From: Haloimpatiens lingqiaonensis
GTDB lineage: Bacteria > Bacillota > Clostridia > Clostridiales > Clostridiaceae
Length of the DNA stretch: 64,000 bases
Strand: one strand, 5' to 3'
NCBI RefSeq assembly: GCF_044502415.1
Contig: NZ_CP172402.1
Within the stretch, counting starts at the first letter, position 1; every line of letters begins with the position of its first letter. The notes below the pieces were generated by a model that saw nothing but the letters and a program-made list of their open reading frames with translations, was not told the DNA's origin and did no database searches. Of this stretch, positions 43,841 to 53,100 are shown in pieces. The position numbers were made by a program, and so were the translations under genes.

Positions 43841-45391
43841 TTGGAGGAATATGTTTTAACTATAGATTGTGGCACACAAAGTGTTAGGGCCATAATTTTT
43901 GATATAGAGGGAAATTTATGTGATATTGAAAAAATACCTTTCGACCCTTATTTTTCAATCAAACCTGGATTTGCAGAGCAATATGTAGGGGTATTTTGGG
44001 AAAATACTTGTAAGGCATGTAAAGCATTGAAGGAAAGACAAAGGAATAAGTGGGATAAAATCATAGGTATGTCAGTGACTACGCAAAGGGATACTGTAAT
44101 AAATATAGATAAAAAAGGAAATATATTGAGACCAGCTATTATATGGTGTGATCAGAGAATGGCTAAATGCAGGGAACCGCTACCTATTGGAGCTAGACTG
44201 GTTTTAGCAGCTTCAGGTATGACTGAGAGCATGGATGAGGTGAGAAAAAAATCTAAAGCCAATTGGATAATAGAAAATGAAGAAGAAATTTGGGAAAAAA
44301 CCCATAAATATTTATTGCTTTCAGGATATTTTACATATAAGCTTACAGGCAATTTGTGTGATTCAAAAGCAAGTCAAATAGGTCATATACCCTTTCATTA
44401 TAAAAAAAGGGATTGGGCAAATAAAAATAATATTTTAAGATGGAACCTATTTGGAGTGGACAGAGAAAGACTGCCTAATTTAATAGAACCTGGAGAAATA
44501 TTAGGTACAGTTACTAGAAAAGCTGCGGAGGACACTGGAATAAGAGAGGGACTTCCAGTGGTGGCATCTGGTTCAGATAAAGGATGTGAAACACTGGGCA
44601 ACGGGTGTTTAGATTTAAACAGTGTTAGTATAAGTTTTGGAACTAGTGCTACAGTGCAAACTACTAGTAAAAGATATTTTGAACCTATAAGATTTATGCC
44701 AGCATATCCAGCTGTAATGCCCGGGAGATTTAATCCTGAAATAGGAGTTTTCAGAGGGTATTGGATGATTTCTTGGTTTAAGAAAGAATTCTGTACAGAT
44801 GAAGTATTTAGAGCAATAGAAAAAAATATGTCTACAGAAGAATTTTTAAATTATCAATTATTAAAGATACCACCAGGAAGTAATGGACTTATATTACAGC
44901 CATATTGGGGAGCAGGACTTAGAATTCCAGAGGCGAAAGGTTCTGTTATTGGTTTTGGAGATGTGCATACAAAATATCACCTTTATCGTTCTATTGTGGA
45001 GGGAATTAATTTTGCCTTATACGAGGGTATTGAAAAAATAGAGAAAAGATCTAAAAATAAAGTTAAAAATGTTATAGCTTCTGGAGGAGGGGCTCAAAGT
45101 GATGTTATATGTCAAATAGCTTCAGATATGTTTAATTTGCCAGTAAATACAGTACAGACCTACGAAACTTCAGGACTAGGAGCAGCTATAAGTACCTTTG
45201 TGGGACTTGGGGTTTATAGTGATTATGAAAGTGCAGTTAAAAACATGGTTAAGTATAATAGAAGCTTTAATCCTAATACAGCTAATGCACAAATTTATAA
45301 GGAGTTATACAATAAGGTTTATAAAAAAATGTATAATAGTCTCAGGGACATATATAAAGATCTTAAAAAGATAGTAGATATGGAAGTATAG
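43841..45391 (+). CDS. FGGY-family carbohydrate kinase
   Basis: 516 residues starting at TTG 43841, nine bases after TTGGAGG. The FGGY fold phosphorylates sugars or polyols with ATP. The first phosphate motif is LTIDCGTQSVRAIIFD near 5-20, CDQRM near 105 contacts substrate, GSDKGCETLGNG near 244 holds the probable catalytic aspartate (ASGSD), and GTSATVQT follows near 267. GGGAQSDVICQIASDMF near 417 is the adenosine motif. Substrate unknown, as no transporter or isomerase for a sugar adjoins it. Two tiny ORFs and an MFS gene follow. Confidence 0.88.
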   Translation: MEEYVLTIDCGTQSVRAIIFDIEGNLCDIEKIPFDPYFSIKPGFAEQYVGVFWENTCKACKALKERQRNKWDKIIGMSVTTQRDTVINIDKKGNILRPAIIWCDQRMAKCREPLPIGARLVLAASGMTESMDEVRKKSKANWIIENEEEIWEKTHKYLLLSGYFTYKLTGNLCDSKASQIGHIPFHYKKRDWANKNNILRWNLFGVDRERLPNLIEPGEILGTVTRKAAEDTGIREGLPVVASGSDKGCETLGNGCLDLNSVSISFGTSATVQTTSKRYFEPIRFMPAYPAVMPGRFNPEIGVFRGYWMISWFKKEFCTDEVFRAIEKNMSTEEFLNYQLLKIPPGSNGLILQPYWGAGLRIPEAKGSVIGFGDVHTKYHLYRSIVEGINFALYEGIEKIEKRSKNKVKNVIASGGGAQSDVICQIASDMFNLPVNTVQTYETSGLGAAISTFVGLGVYSDYESAVKNMVKYNRSFNPNTANAQIYKELYNKVYKKMYNSLRDIYKDLKKIVDMEV

Positions 45392-45619
45392 TATTAAGCA
45401 TAGTATAAGATTGAGATATTTGTATAATTAACAAATTAAAAATATAGCCATAATATATCGTATTCCCACAATGGAGGCTATATAATATATTCATAAGATT
45501 TTATTTTAAAAGGAATTATGCAATTTTCTCCATTAGAAAAAGCTTTACAAATGCTATTTTTAGGAGTACAATAAATTTTGTAATGTTTCAAGAATTATGA
45601 ATTATAAGGAGGTGTGAGT

Positions 45620-45793
45620 ATGTTTTTACAAACTTTAGTATATGAAAATCCTAATTTTATAGAAAATCTTAATTTAAAAGCGGATTTTAATTTTAAGGCT
45701 AGAAGTGCGTCCAAAATTAAATATAGTAGTATACTGAAAGAGAGTAAAAATGTATTTGCCCGAATTCAAGATTTATATATTAATTTAAATTAG
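45620..45793 (+). CDS. 57-residue protein with strong RBS
   Basis: Starts MFLQTLVYENPNFIENLNL behind AAGGAGGTGTGAGT, an ideal ribosome site, and is followed by a terminator. The sequence is soluble, rich in N, K and F, and matches no family I know. A still smaller ORF of 18 codons (45518-45574, MQFSPLEKALQMLF) lies just upstream and could be part of the same unit. Confidence 0.6.
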   Translation: MFLQTLVYENPNFIENLNLKADFNFKARSASKIKYSSILKESKNVFARIQDLYINLN

Positions 45794-45819
45794 TTTATAT
45801 GAATATATTGAATTTATAA

Positions 45820-45850
45820 CCGCAGGCATTTTTGCTTAGCGGTTTTTATT
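45820..45850 (+). terminator. Rho-independent terminator
   Basis: ACCGC and GCGGT close a stem around AGGC/GCTT pairs, followed by TTTTATTTTT. It ends the unit with the 57-residue gene. Confidence 0.75.
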
Positions 45851-45873
45851 TTTATAAAATTTAATTTGTGGTT

Positions 45874-46009
45874 ATAAACAGAGCTCTTAGCTTCACATGG
45901 AGTTTTTACTCCAACTGAAGGTTAGAGATGGTTATCCAGGGACGTAGCTGCCGTTATCTCCCACTTTGTTAGAAGTGGGAGTGTTACGGCAGGTAAGTCT
46001 CTGGATAAA
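45874..46009 (+). repeat. Double-hairpin element, copy 8
   Basis: Complete unit with a variant 3' end: GTAAGTCTCTGGATAAA replaces GTAGTCATCGGATAAA. The variant restores longer pairing with TTATCCAGGGAC at the base of the second hairpin. Copy 9 at 58939 has the same variant. Confidence 0.9.
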
Positions 46010-46121
46010 TCTAGAGAAGGGGTGGACATCAAAATTTAGCATGGGGATAAATCTATTTAAAGGATTATGAAAACAATTAAGATTACTAAAATTTTTTATG
46101 CACAAAAAGGGGGAAATTAAA

Positions 46122-47357
46122 ATGAATTATTTAAAGAAACTTTTGGAACCATACAAGGGACTGCCCAGGGAGGTGTATGTAATATTTGCATCTAAAATTA
46201 TAAATGCTATGGGATGCTTTGTAGGACCACTTATGACACTTATTTTAACTAAAAAAATAGGACTTTCAACGGAATTAGCAGGAGTCTATATGAGTATATC
46301 GGGAGTTTTATTTATGCCCACAGGGGTAATTGGTGGTAAGCTTGCTGATACCATTGGAAGAAAGAAAATGATAATTATATTTGAAGGTTTATCTTGTTTT
46401 TTATATATAGTATGTGGATTTATGAAACCTACAATATATATGGTTTATGTGCTTATGGCAGCAGGAGCAGTTATGGGATTTGCAGGACCTGCCCATGATT
46501 CTATAATAGCTGATTTAACAGAACCAAAGAATAGAAATGCAGCTTATGCCCTTGATTATATGGGATGGAACATAGGATTTGCTGTAGGTCCTATACTAGG
46601 TGGACTTTTATTTGAGAATCATCTTAAATGGGTGTTTATAGGAGACGCATTAACAGCACTTATTGGTTTATCACTTATATATTTCTTCGTTAATGAAACT
46701 ATTCACCTTACCAAAGAAGATATAACTGATGAAAGCAGAAAGCTTGAAAAGAAAGAAGAGGGATCTATATTTAAAGTTTTATGGAATAGAAAAATTTTAT
46801 TATATTTTGCTATTATAACTTTTGGATACAATTTTGTTTATAACCAATGGGGATTTATGTTCCCTCTACAAGTTTCACAAGCTTATGGGGAATTAGGATC
46901 AAAATATTATGGATACTTGGCTAGTTTTAACGGAATTGTAGTTATGATTATGACTCCAGTAATTACAAAAATATTAAATAAAACAAAAAATTTAACTAGC
47001 ATAGTATATGGGGGACTTTTTTACACTATAGGTTTTGGAATGCTTGGCTTAGTAAATAACATGACATTTTTCTTCATATCTGTTTTTGTATTTACTATAG
47101 GAGAAATAGTTTTGTCTATAAGTGTTATGCCATTTATAGCTAACCATACTCCTATTTCTCACAGAGGAAGAATGAGTGGAGTGCTTCCACTTATAATGGG
47201 CCTTGGATATATAGTAAGCCCTGTGGTTATGGGGAAAGTTTTAATGTATATAACCATTCAAAAGGCTTGGCTTATACTAGGAGCAGTGGCACTTATATCT
47301 TCTATGTTTATGAGAACACTTAAGAGATTAGAAGACAATAGCGCAGAAGAAGCATAA
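46122..47357 (+). CDS. MFS transporter
   Basis: 411 residues from the ATG at 46122, after AAAGGGGGAAATT; the upstream ATG at 46098 has no site. About twelve membrane segments are present. The loop 2-3 signature is GGKLADTIGRKKM near 66-78, and a DSIIADLTEPKNRNAAYALDYMGWNIGFAVGP segment near 123-155 is typical of drug or small-molecule exporters of the family. The substrate cannot be inferred. It is transcribed alone; repeat-rich sequence follows. Confidence 0.88.
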   Translation: MNYLKKLLEPYKGLPREVYVIFASKIINAMGCFVGPLMTLILTKKIGLSTELAGVYMSISGVLFMPTGVIGGKLADTIGRKKMIIIFEGLSCFLYIVCGFMKPTIYMVYVLMAAGAVMGFAGPAHDSIIADLTEPKNRNAAYALDYMGWNIGFAVGPILGGLLFENHLKWVFIGDALTALIGLSLIYFFVNETIHLTKEDITDESRKLEKKEEGSIFKVLWNRKILLYFAIITFGYNFVYNQWGFMFPLQVSQAYGELGSKYYGYLASFNGIVVMIMTPVITKILNKTKNLTSIVYGGLFYTIGFGMLGLVNNMTFFFISVFVFTIGEIVLSISVMPFIANHTPISHRGRMSGVLPLIMGLGYIVSPVVMGKVLMYITIQKAWLILGAVALISSMFMRTLKRLEDNSAEEA

Positions 47358-47384
47358 GAAAATTGTGACGGAGTCACAATTTTC

Positions 47385-47560
47385 AGTGGGCTAGTGTGCC
47401 AAAATTAGTGGGCTAGTGGGCTAGAATGCTAGTGTGCTAGTTAGGGAGGATTTCCTCCACTACGTTACGGAAAATCTTTAATTTATAAATAGAAAAGGGT
47501 CATAATATTTTTTAGGCGGAGCCGTTCGTTTAGGCACCAGCTCCTAAATGATTTAGTGGC
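47385..47560. repeat. GTGCTAG array and GATTTTCC palindrome
   Basis: GTGGGCTAGTG and GTGTGCTAG phrases (47385-47440) are followed by the palindrome GGATTTCCTCC...GGAAAATC (47448-47476), which also occurs, in the other orientation, near 49731, 60907 and 61165. A GGCGGAGCCG phrase near 47515 recurs near 60473. Confidence 0.65.
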
Positions 47561-47718
47561 AATTATTGATTTTTAGACATAGTTATATTTAGGTACTAGG
47601 TTCTAAGTACTAGAAGAAAAGTGCTTGTATTAAAATAGTGGATAAATTTTAATATATTTTGCCGTAAGGCTCTGGTTTGCATGAGACTTAAATATATTTA
47701 CTAAAAATGAAATATATG

Positions 47719-47747
47719 TTGTTTTTTAAATGTTTTAGTTGTATAAT
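47719..47747 (+). promoter_or_regulatory. Promoter of the 28-residue peptide gene
   Basis: -35 TTGTTT (47719-47724) and -10 TATAAT (47742-47747) are separated by 17 bases, about 40 bases upstream of a strong ribosome site. Confidence 0.65.
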
Positions 47748-47790
47748 GAATTTATGTTATTTTTATGAATTTTGAAAGGAGTGATGTCTT

Positions 47791-47877
47791 ATGAAAAAAA
47801 TTAGAGAATATTTATTAACAAAAAAATTCATAGGGGCTACTCCTTGGAAAAATTACCATTTATCCATTAATGATTAA
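47791..47877 (+). CDS. 28-residue peptide gene with its own promoter and terminator
   Basis: Starts MKKIREYLLTKKFIGATPW and ends in SIND. The site GAAAGGAGTGATGTCTT precedes the ATG. The amphipathic, basic first half and the tidy promoter-RBS-ORF-terminator arrangement suggest a real microprotein or a dual-function RNA. It has no cysteine and no AgrD-like hallmark. Function unknown. Confidence 0.6.
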   Translation: MKKIREYLLTKKFIGATPWKNYHLSIND

Positions 47878-47945
47878 TTTATGTTTGGATTATTATGAAA
47901 TATAAAATCTAATACATATGATTTTCATATTATTATTGTGTATAT

Positions 47946-47986
47946 TACCCTGGAGTGGCAAAGTAAAGACTTCAGGGTATTTTTAT
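47946..47986 (+). terminator. Rho-independent terminator
   Basis: TACCCTGGAGT pairs with GACTTCAGGGTA over a loop, followed by TTTTTAT. It lies about 70 bases after the peptide stop codon and just before rsgA. Confidence 0.85.
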
Positions 47987-48023
47987 GCCCTAAATACACT
48001 ATTATAGTATGGAGGAATGGAAT

Positions 48024-49094
48024 TTGAGTAAATTTAATTTAAAAGAATTGGGATTAAAGGATAATACAATAAAAGAGTTTGAAAGTTTATATGAGGGTAT
48101 GTATTTAGGTAGAGTGGTTTGTGAGCAAAAGAATTATTATAAAGTCATTACAGAAAAAGGAGTTATAAGTGCTAAAGTTTCAGGTAAGATAATGTATAAC
48201 GCCTGCAGTATAGCTTCCTATCCAGCGGTGGGAGATTGGGTAGCTATGGATAGAGATGAGGACGCGCAAGGAGAGGCTATAATTCATGGGACACTTGAAA
48301 GATATAGTAAATTTTCAAGAAAAACTGTTGGACCTAAAGATGATGAGCAAATAATAGCTGTAAATATAGATACTGTATTTATAACCATGTCTCTTAATAA
48401 TAATTTTAATTTGAGAAGACTTGAGAGATATATAAGTACCGCATGGGAGAGTGAAGCAGAGCCTGTTGTACTGCTTACCAAGGCTGATTTATGTGAAGAT
48501 TTAGAGGAGAAGTTATTGGAAGTTTCAAAGGTAGCAATAGGTGTAGATATATTAGTGGTGAGCAGCTTGACTAATGAAGGTATAGATAAAGTTAAGGAAT
48601 ATATTACTAATGGTAAAACAGTGGCGTTTATAGGTTCATCTGGTGTTGGAAAGTCCACTCTTATAAATAAATTTCTTGGATATGAAAAGATGAAGGTTTC
48701 AGAAATTAGAGAAAGTGATGGAAAGGGAAGACATACCACTACTTATAGAGAACTAATAGTGATTCCTCAAGGAGGAGTGGTTATAGATACTCCTGGCATG
48801 AGAGAACTTCCTATTATGGATATAGAAGATGGAATAGAAAGTGCTTTTAGGGATATAGAAGAATTGACCATTCAGTGTAAGTTTGGAAACTGCACTCACG
48901 ATGGAGAGCCTGGTTGTGCTGTTAAAGAAGCTATTAGTAAAGGAGTAATATCTGAGGAGAGATATAAAAGTTATATTAAACTTAAAAAAGAAGCAGAGTT
49001 CATGGCAAAAAAGGAAAAGACAAAAAAGCTTAAGGAATCTAAAAAAGGTAGAATAAAGAAAAGTGGTAAAAAAGATTTTGTAGAAATAATATAA
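48024..49094 (+). CDS. rsgA: Ribosome small-subunit GTPase RsgA
   Basis: 356 residues from TTG 48024, eight bases after GGAGG. An ATG at 48009 lies in front of that site and so is less likely. RsgA helps mature the 30S subunit and is a circularly permuted GTPase. The order is an OB-fold (about 20-100), G4 TKADL near 152, G1 GSSGVGKS near 206, a KGRHTTTYRE switch, G3 DTPGMREL, and a C-terminal zinc knuckle CKFGNC-x-HDGEPGC near 289-300. Length is slightly above typical. A lysine-rich tail ends the protein. Confidence 0.95.
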   Translation: MSKFNLKELGLKDNTIKEFESLYEGMYLGRVVCEQKNYYKVITEKGVISAKVSGKIMYNACSIASYPAVGDWVAMDRDEDAQGEAIIHGTLERYSKFSRKTVGPKDDEQIIAVNIDTVFITMSLNNNFNLRRLERYISTAWESEAEPVVLLTKADLCEDLEEKLLEVSKVAIGVDILVVSSLTNEGIDKVKEYITNGKTVAFIGSSGVGKSTLINKFLGYEKMKVSEIRESDGKGRHTTTYRELIVIPQGGVVIDTPGMRELPIMDIEDGIESAFRDIEELTIQCKFGNCTHDGEPGCAVKEAISKGVISEERYKSYIKLKKEAEFMAKKEKTKKLKESKKGRIKKSGKKDFVEII

Positions 49095-50186
49095 TTTTTA
49101 CAAGGTATATTATTAATTCAACTTTCGTAGTTATAAAATAAAAATATAAAATTTAAAATGAAGAATAAAGCTTTTTTAGAAATTAACTATAATTCTTAGT
49201 TTGTAGATAAGAAAAGGTGAAAAAGAAGTAAGAGGTAAAAGGTAAGAAGTAAGAGTTAAGGATAAAACTCAAGGAGTTTTTTTATAATTAATTTGTGAAT
49301 AGTAAGAAGTAATAGGTGTAGTAAAAATTTAGCTTTACTAAATTTTTTTAAGAATTCTTACTTAAAGGTTCGATAAGTCCGCGGACCGATAGGTCGCAAA
49401 AATAGCTATACTTTCACCTACACTCAGCGGGCTTACGCCCAAAACACTTTTTAAGTGATAACCTTCTGACTTTTTACCTAGTAGTTCTTACTTTTTCACT
49501 CTTACTTATTACTTTCTTACCTATTCCCCATTACTTATCTACACGTTACTATTCACCTAACAATTAAAATTATATATTCTTATATATAAATTCTAATCAT
49601 ATCTACGTATTTAGACTGGCTACCGCCAATAAAAGATTTTTTAAGCCCTTAAAAAGAAAAGGTATAACCACTTCATTTAATGAATCAATTATACCTTTTC
49701 CCACTATACCATTGCTTATATTTAATTAAAGATTTTCCGTAACGCAGTGGAGGAAATCCTCCTTTCCTAGCACCTAGCACCTAGTACCTAGTACCTAATC
49801 TCTTAATTCTTACCTTCTATACAAATTCTAATTTATGGCGAGTATTCTACTTGGAGATAAGGGGAAAAGTAGTTTGTATTTTATAAATAAAAAAAGTTTA
49901 GTGGTTGAATAATAGTCTATATCCATGGAATTATCTGAATAAACACAATATTCTTACATGGGAATAAAATTAATATTATGAAATAATTGAAAAGTAGTAT
50001 TTTGTGTGATAAAATATATAGAAATAAGTGGTATTAATATAAGTACATGTAATGAAATAAAATGTATATAATAGTAATTATGGGGATGTATGTAGTTTAT
50101 TGGGGCAATATTAAACTATGATTAATTTTTTAATAAGGTTATTTAATATGCCTTATTGAAAATTAAATAATAAAAGGGGGGTTACT
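49095..50186. other. Repeat-rich intergenic region upstream of the subtilase
   Basis: No gene supported in 1092 bp. It contains a one-ended AACTTTC MITE (from 49113), a terminator-like AACTCAAGGAGTTTTTTT phrase near 49265, the deleted IS derivative at 49361-49471, a hairpin GAAAAGGTATAA...TTATACCTTTTC near 49660-49700 (also near 61090-61130) and the GATTTTCC palindrome (49731-49758). The last 330 bases are plain AT-rich DNA that should hold the subtilase promoter. Confidence 0.6.
49361..49471. repeat. MITE made of the two ends of the IS4-like element
   Basis: CTTAAAGGTTCGATAAGTCCGCGGACCGATAGGTCGC... matches the left end at 16141, and CAGCGGGCTTACGCCC...TTTTTAAGTGATAACCTTCTGA matches the right end at 17641. 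Only about 20 bases separate the two, so the whole transposase is missing. Confidence 0.72.
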
Positions 50187-53100
50187 ATGAAAAGAAAGAA
50201 TCAAAAATTGTTGTCATTGTTTGTTATAGCAATGATGATAGTTTCCTTTGTGTCTGGGTTTGAAACTAAAGAAGTAAAAGCCCTAGATAATGCAAAGGCA
50301 GCAGAAGTGTTATCTTCTAATCCGTTGAGGGTTAAGTACTCAGAAAAAGACATTGAGAACTTTATGAAATCCAAGCGCGGAAGTGAGTTTGTTTTTAATG
50401 AAAACAAACCACTAACTCGAAGACCTGAAGAGACAGTCAGAGTTGTTGTGCAATTAAAGGACAAACCTTTATTAGAAAAAGGGACTAAAGGATTAAGTTC
50501 CATTCAAAGCACACAAAAATCTGTAAAATCGAAAGTTGCAGAATTAGAAGGGGCTAAAATTAGAAATAGTTATACTAAAGTTTTAAATGGCTTTAGTATG
50601 ATGGTTAAAAAAAGTGAAATTTATAAGATTAAAGCTTTACCAGAGGTAAAAAGCGTAACTTTAGTTAATAAATATTATCCAGATATGACATCTGCAAAAA
50701 CTTTAACTCAAGCTTACGAAGCCTATGGTTCTTCTTATGGTTATAATGGACAAGGTATGGTAGTATCCATTATAGATACTGGTATAGATTATACTCATAA
50801 GGATATGAAGCTTACAGATCCTTCAAAAGCAAAATTACAATCAAAAAGCTCAGAAGGAGTTGGAAAATATTTCACAGACAAAGTGCCTTATGGTTATAAT
50901 TTTGCTGAACAAAATTATAATGTAATAGATACTGGAAGCATGCATGGAATGCACGTTGCTGGTATAGTAGGTGCAAATGGAGACAAAGAAGCAGTAGACA
51001 AAAGAGAAGCTATACAAGGTGTAGCTCCAGAATGTCAATTGCTTGCTATGAAAGTATTTGCTAATGATCCTGAAATAGGTGGGGCATATTCAGATGATAT
51101 AATAGCAGCTATTGAAGACTCAGTTAAACATGGGGCAGACGTTATAAATATGAGTCTTGGTTCTAATTCAGGATTTCAAGAATCAGATGAACCAGAACAA
51201 AAGGCAATAAAAAATGCTACTGAAAGTGGAGTAGTTGTGGTAGTGTCTGCAGGAAACTCTCAATACAACACAGCGCCATATAAATTTAGCGAATTATATG
51301 ATACAGGAGTAGTAGGATCACCTGGTATTGCTAAAGAATCTTTACAAGTAGCTTCTTATGAGAATACTAATATAATGTTATTCAATATGGAGTATACTAG
51401 TGCAAGTGGCAATGGAAGTTATACCTATGAAGTAAATAATGTAAATCCATCAGAAGTTCTTAAAGGTGAATTTGAATTGGTGGATTGTGCATATGGTAAG
51501 GAATCAGATTTTGAAGGCAAAGATGTTAATGGAAAAATTGTATTAGCTCAAAGAGGAGAGCTTACTTTTGCTGAAAAAGAAGTAAATGCTCAAAAAGCAG
51601 GTGCAAAGGCTATAATTATTTATAACAATAGAGCTGGTTATATTGGAGGCATGTTCGTAGATGATGCAGTTAATATTCCAGTTATAGGAATGACAGAGGC
51701 TGATGGAAAAGCTCTTAAGGAAAAAGCTTCTTCAGGGCTAAAGGTTAAATTCTCTGGAACGTTGACTTCATTAGATAACACAGATAAAAATGATATGTCT
51801 GATTTTACTTCTTGGGGTCCAGCTCCAAATTTAGAATTTAAACCTGAAATATCAGCTCCAGGCGGAAATATATGGTCAACTGTTAACAATAATAAATATG
51901 AGAATATGTCTGGTACATCTATGGCAGCACCTCATACATCAGGAGCTGAAGCATTAATATTACAAGGAATAAAGAAAAATTATCCAAGCTTAACAGGAAA
52001 GGAATTAGTAGATTTTGCAAAAACTACATCTATTAATACTGCAAAAACTATTATGGATAAACAACACACAGAAGTACCTTATTCTCCAAGAAGACAAGGT
52101 GCAGGATTAGTTCAGATAGTAGATGCTGTAAACAATGGTGTAACAGTAAAAGATGATAGAGGAAATGCAGCAGTAGCCTTAAAGGAAATAGGTAAAACTA
52201 CTACCTTTGCTTTAAATTTAAAGAACTACAAAGACAAACCTATTACTTTTGATTTAAGTGATATAGGTGGAGTTTTAACTGAACAAAGTGAGACTATAGA
52301 GAGCATGTCTTATGATGTAAAAATTAAGGATGCTAAAGTTTCTTTTGATAATACTAAAGTAACAGTTCCAGCTAATGGAACCGCAAAAGTAAATGTAACA
52401 ATTAATTTACCAGATGATCTTGCAAAAGAAATCTTTGTAGAAGGATTTATTAAATTAAAATCTACTGAACCTAAAGACAATCCAGATTTAGTAGTTCCAT
52501 ATATAGGTTTCCACGGAAAATGGGATACACAAGATGTTATAGATAAACCTATATGGGACGAGAATGCATATTTTGGAAGCACAAGAATGCTTTCATTGGA
52601 TGAAAATGGAGAAGATCTTTATTATTTAGGTTATGATGGAAAAGATGAAGATGGAAATCCTATTATAAAGTCTGAGAAAATTGCTATTTCTCCTAATGGG
52701 GATAACTTAAATGATAATATATATCCATTCTTAGGCTTCTTAAGAAATGCTAAATCTATGCAAGTTAGAGTATTAGACAAGGATAAAAAGTTAGTAAAAC
52801 AGTTATTAACTACTAATGATATAAGAAAAAATGTTATTTCAGATCCAAACGACCCAGGATATAGACATGATATGAGCTGGATGTGGGATGGAAAGATTTA
52901 CGACCCATCTACAGGTAAAATGGGAGTAGTTGAAGATGGTCAATATTATCTTGATTATGTAGCAAAAGTAGATATAGACAACGCTAGAGAAAGTCATGTT
53001 ACAGTTCCAGTAAAGATAGACACTGTAGATCCAAATGTAGAAATAATATCTGCAACAAAATCAGATGATTCTAATTATAAATTACAGTGGAAAGTAACAG

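Noticed and set aside
47791..47877. AgrD-like autoinducing peptide
   Set aside because: No thiolactone cysteine, no acidic processing tail and no agrB or agrC neighbours.
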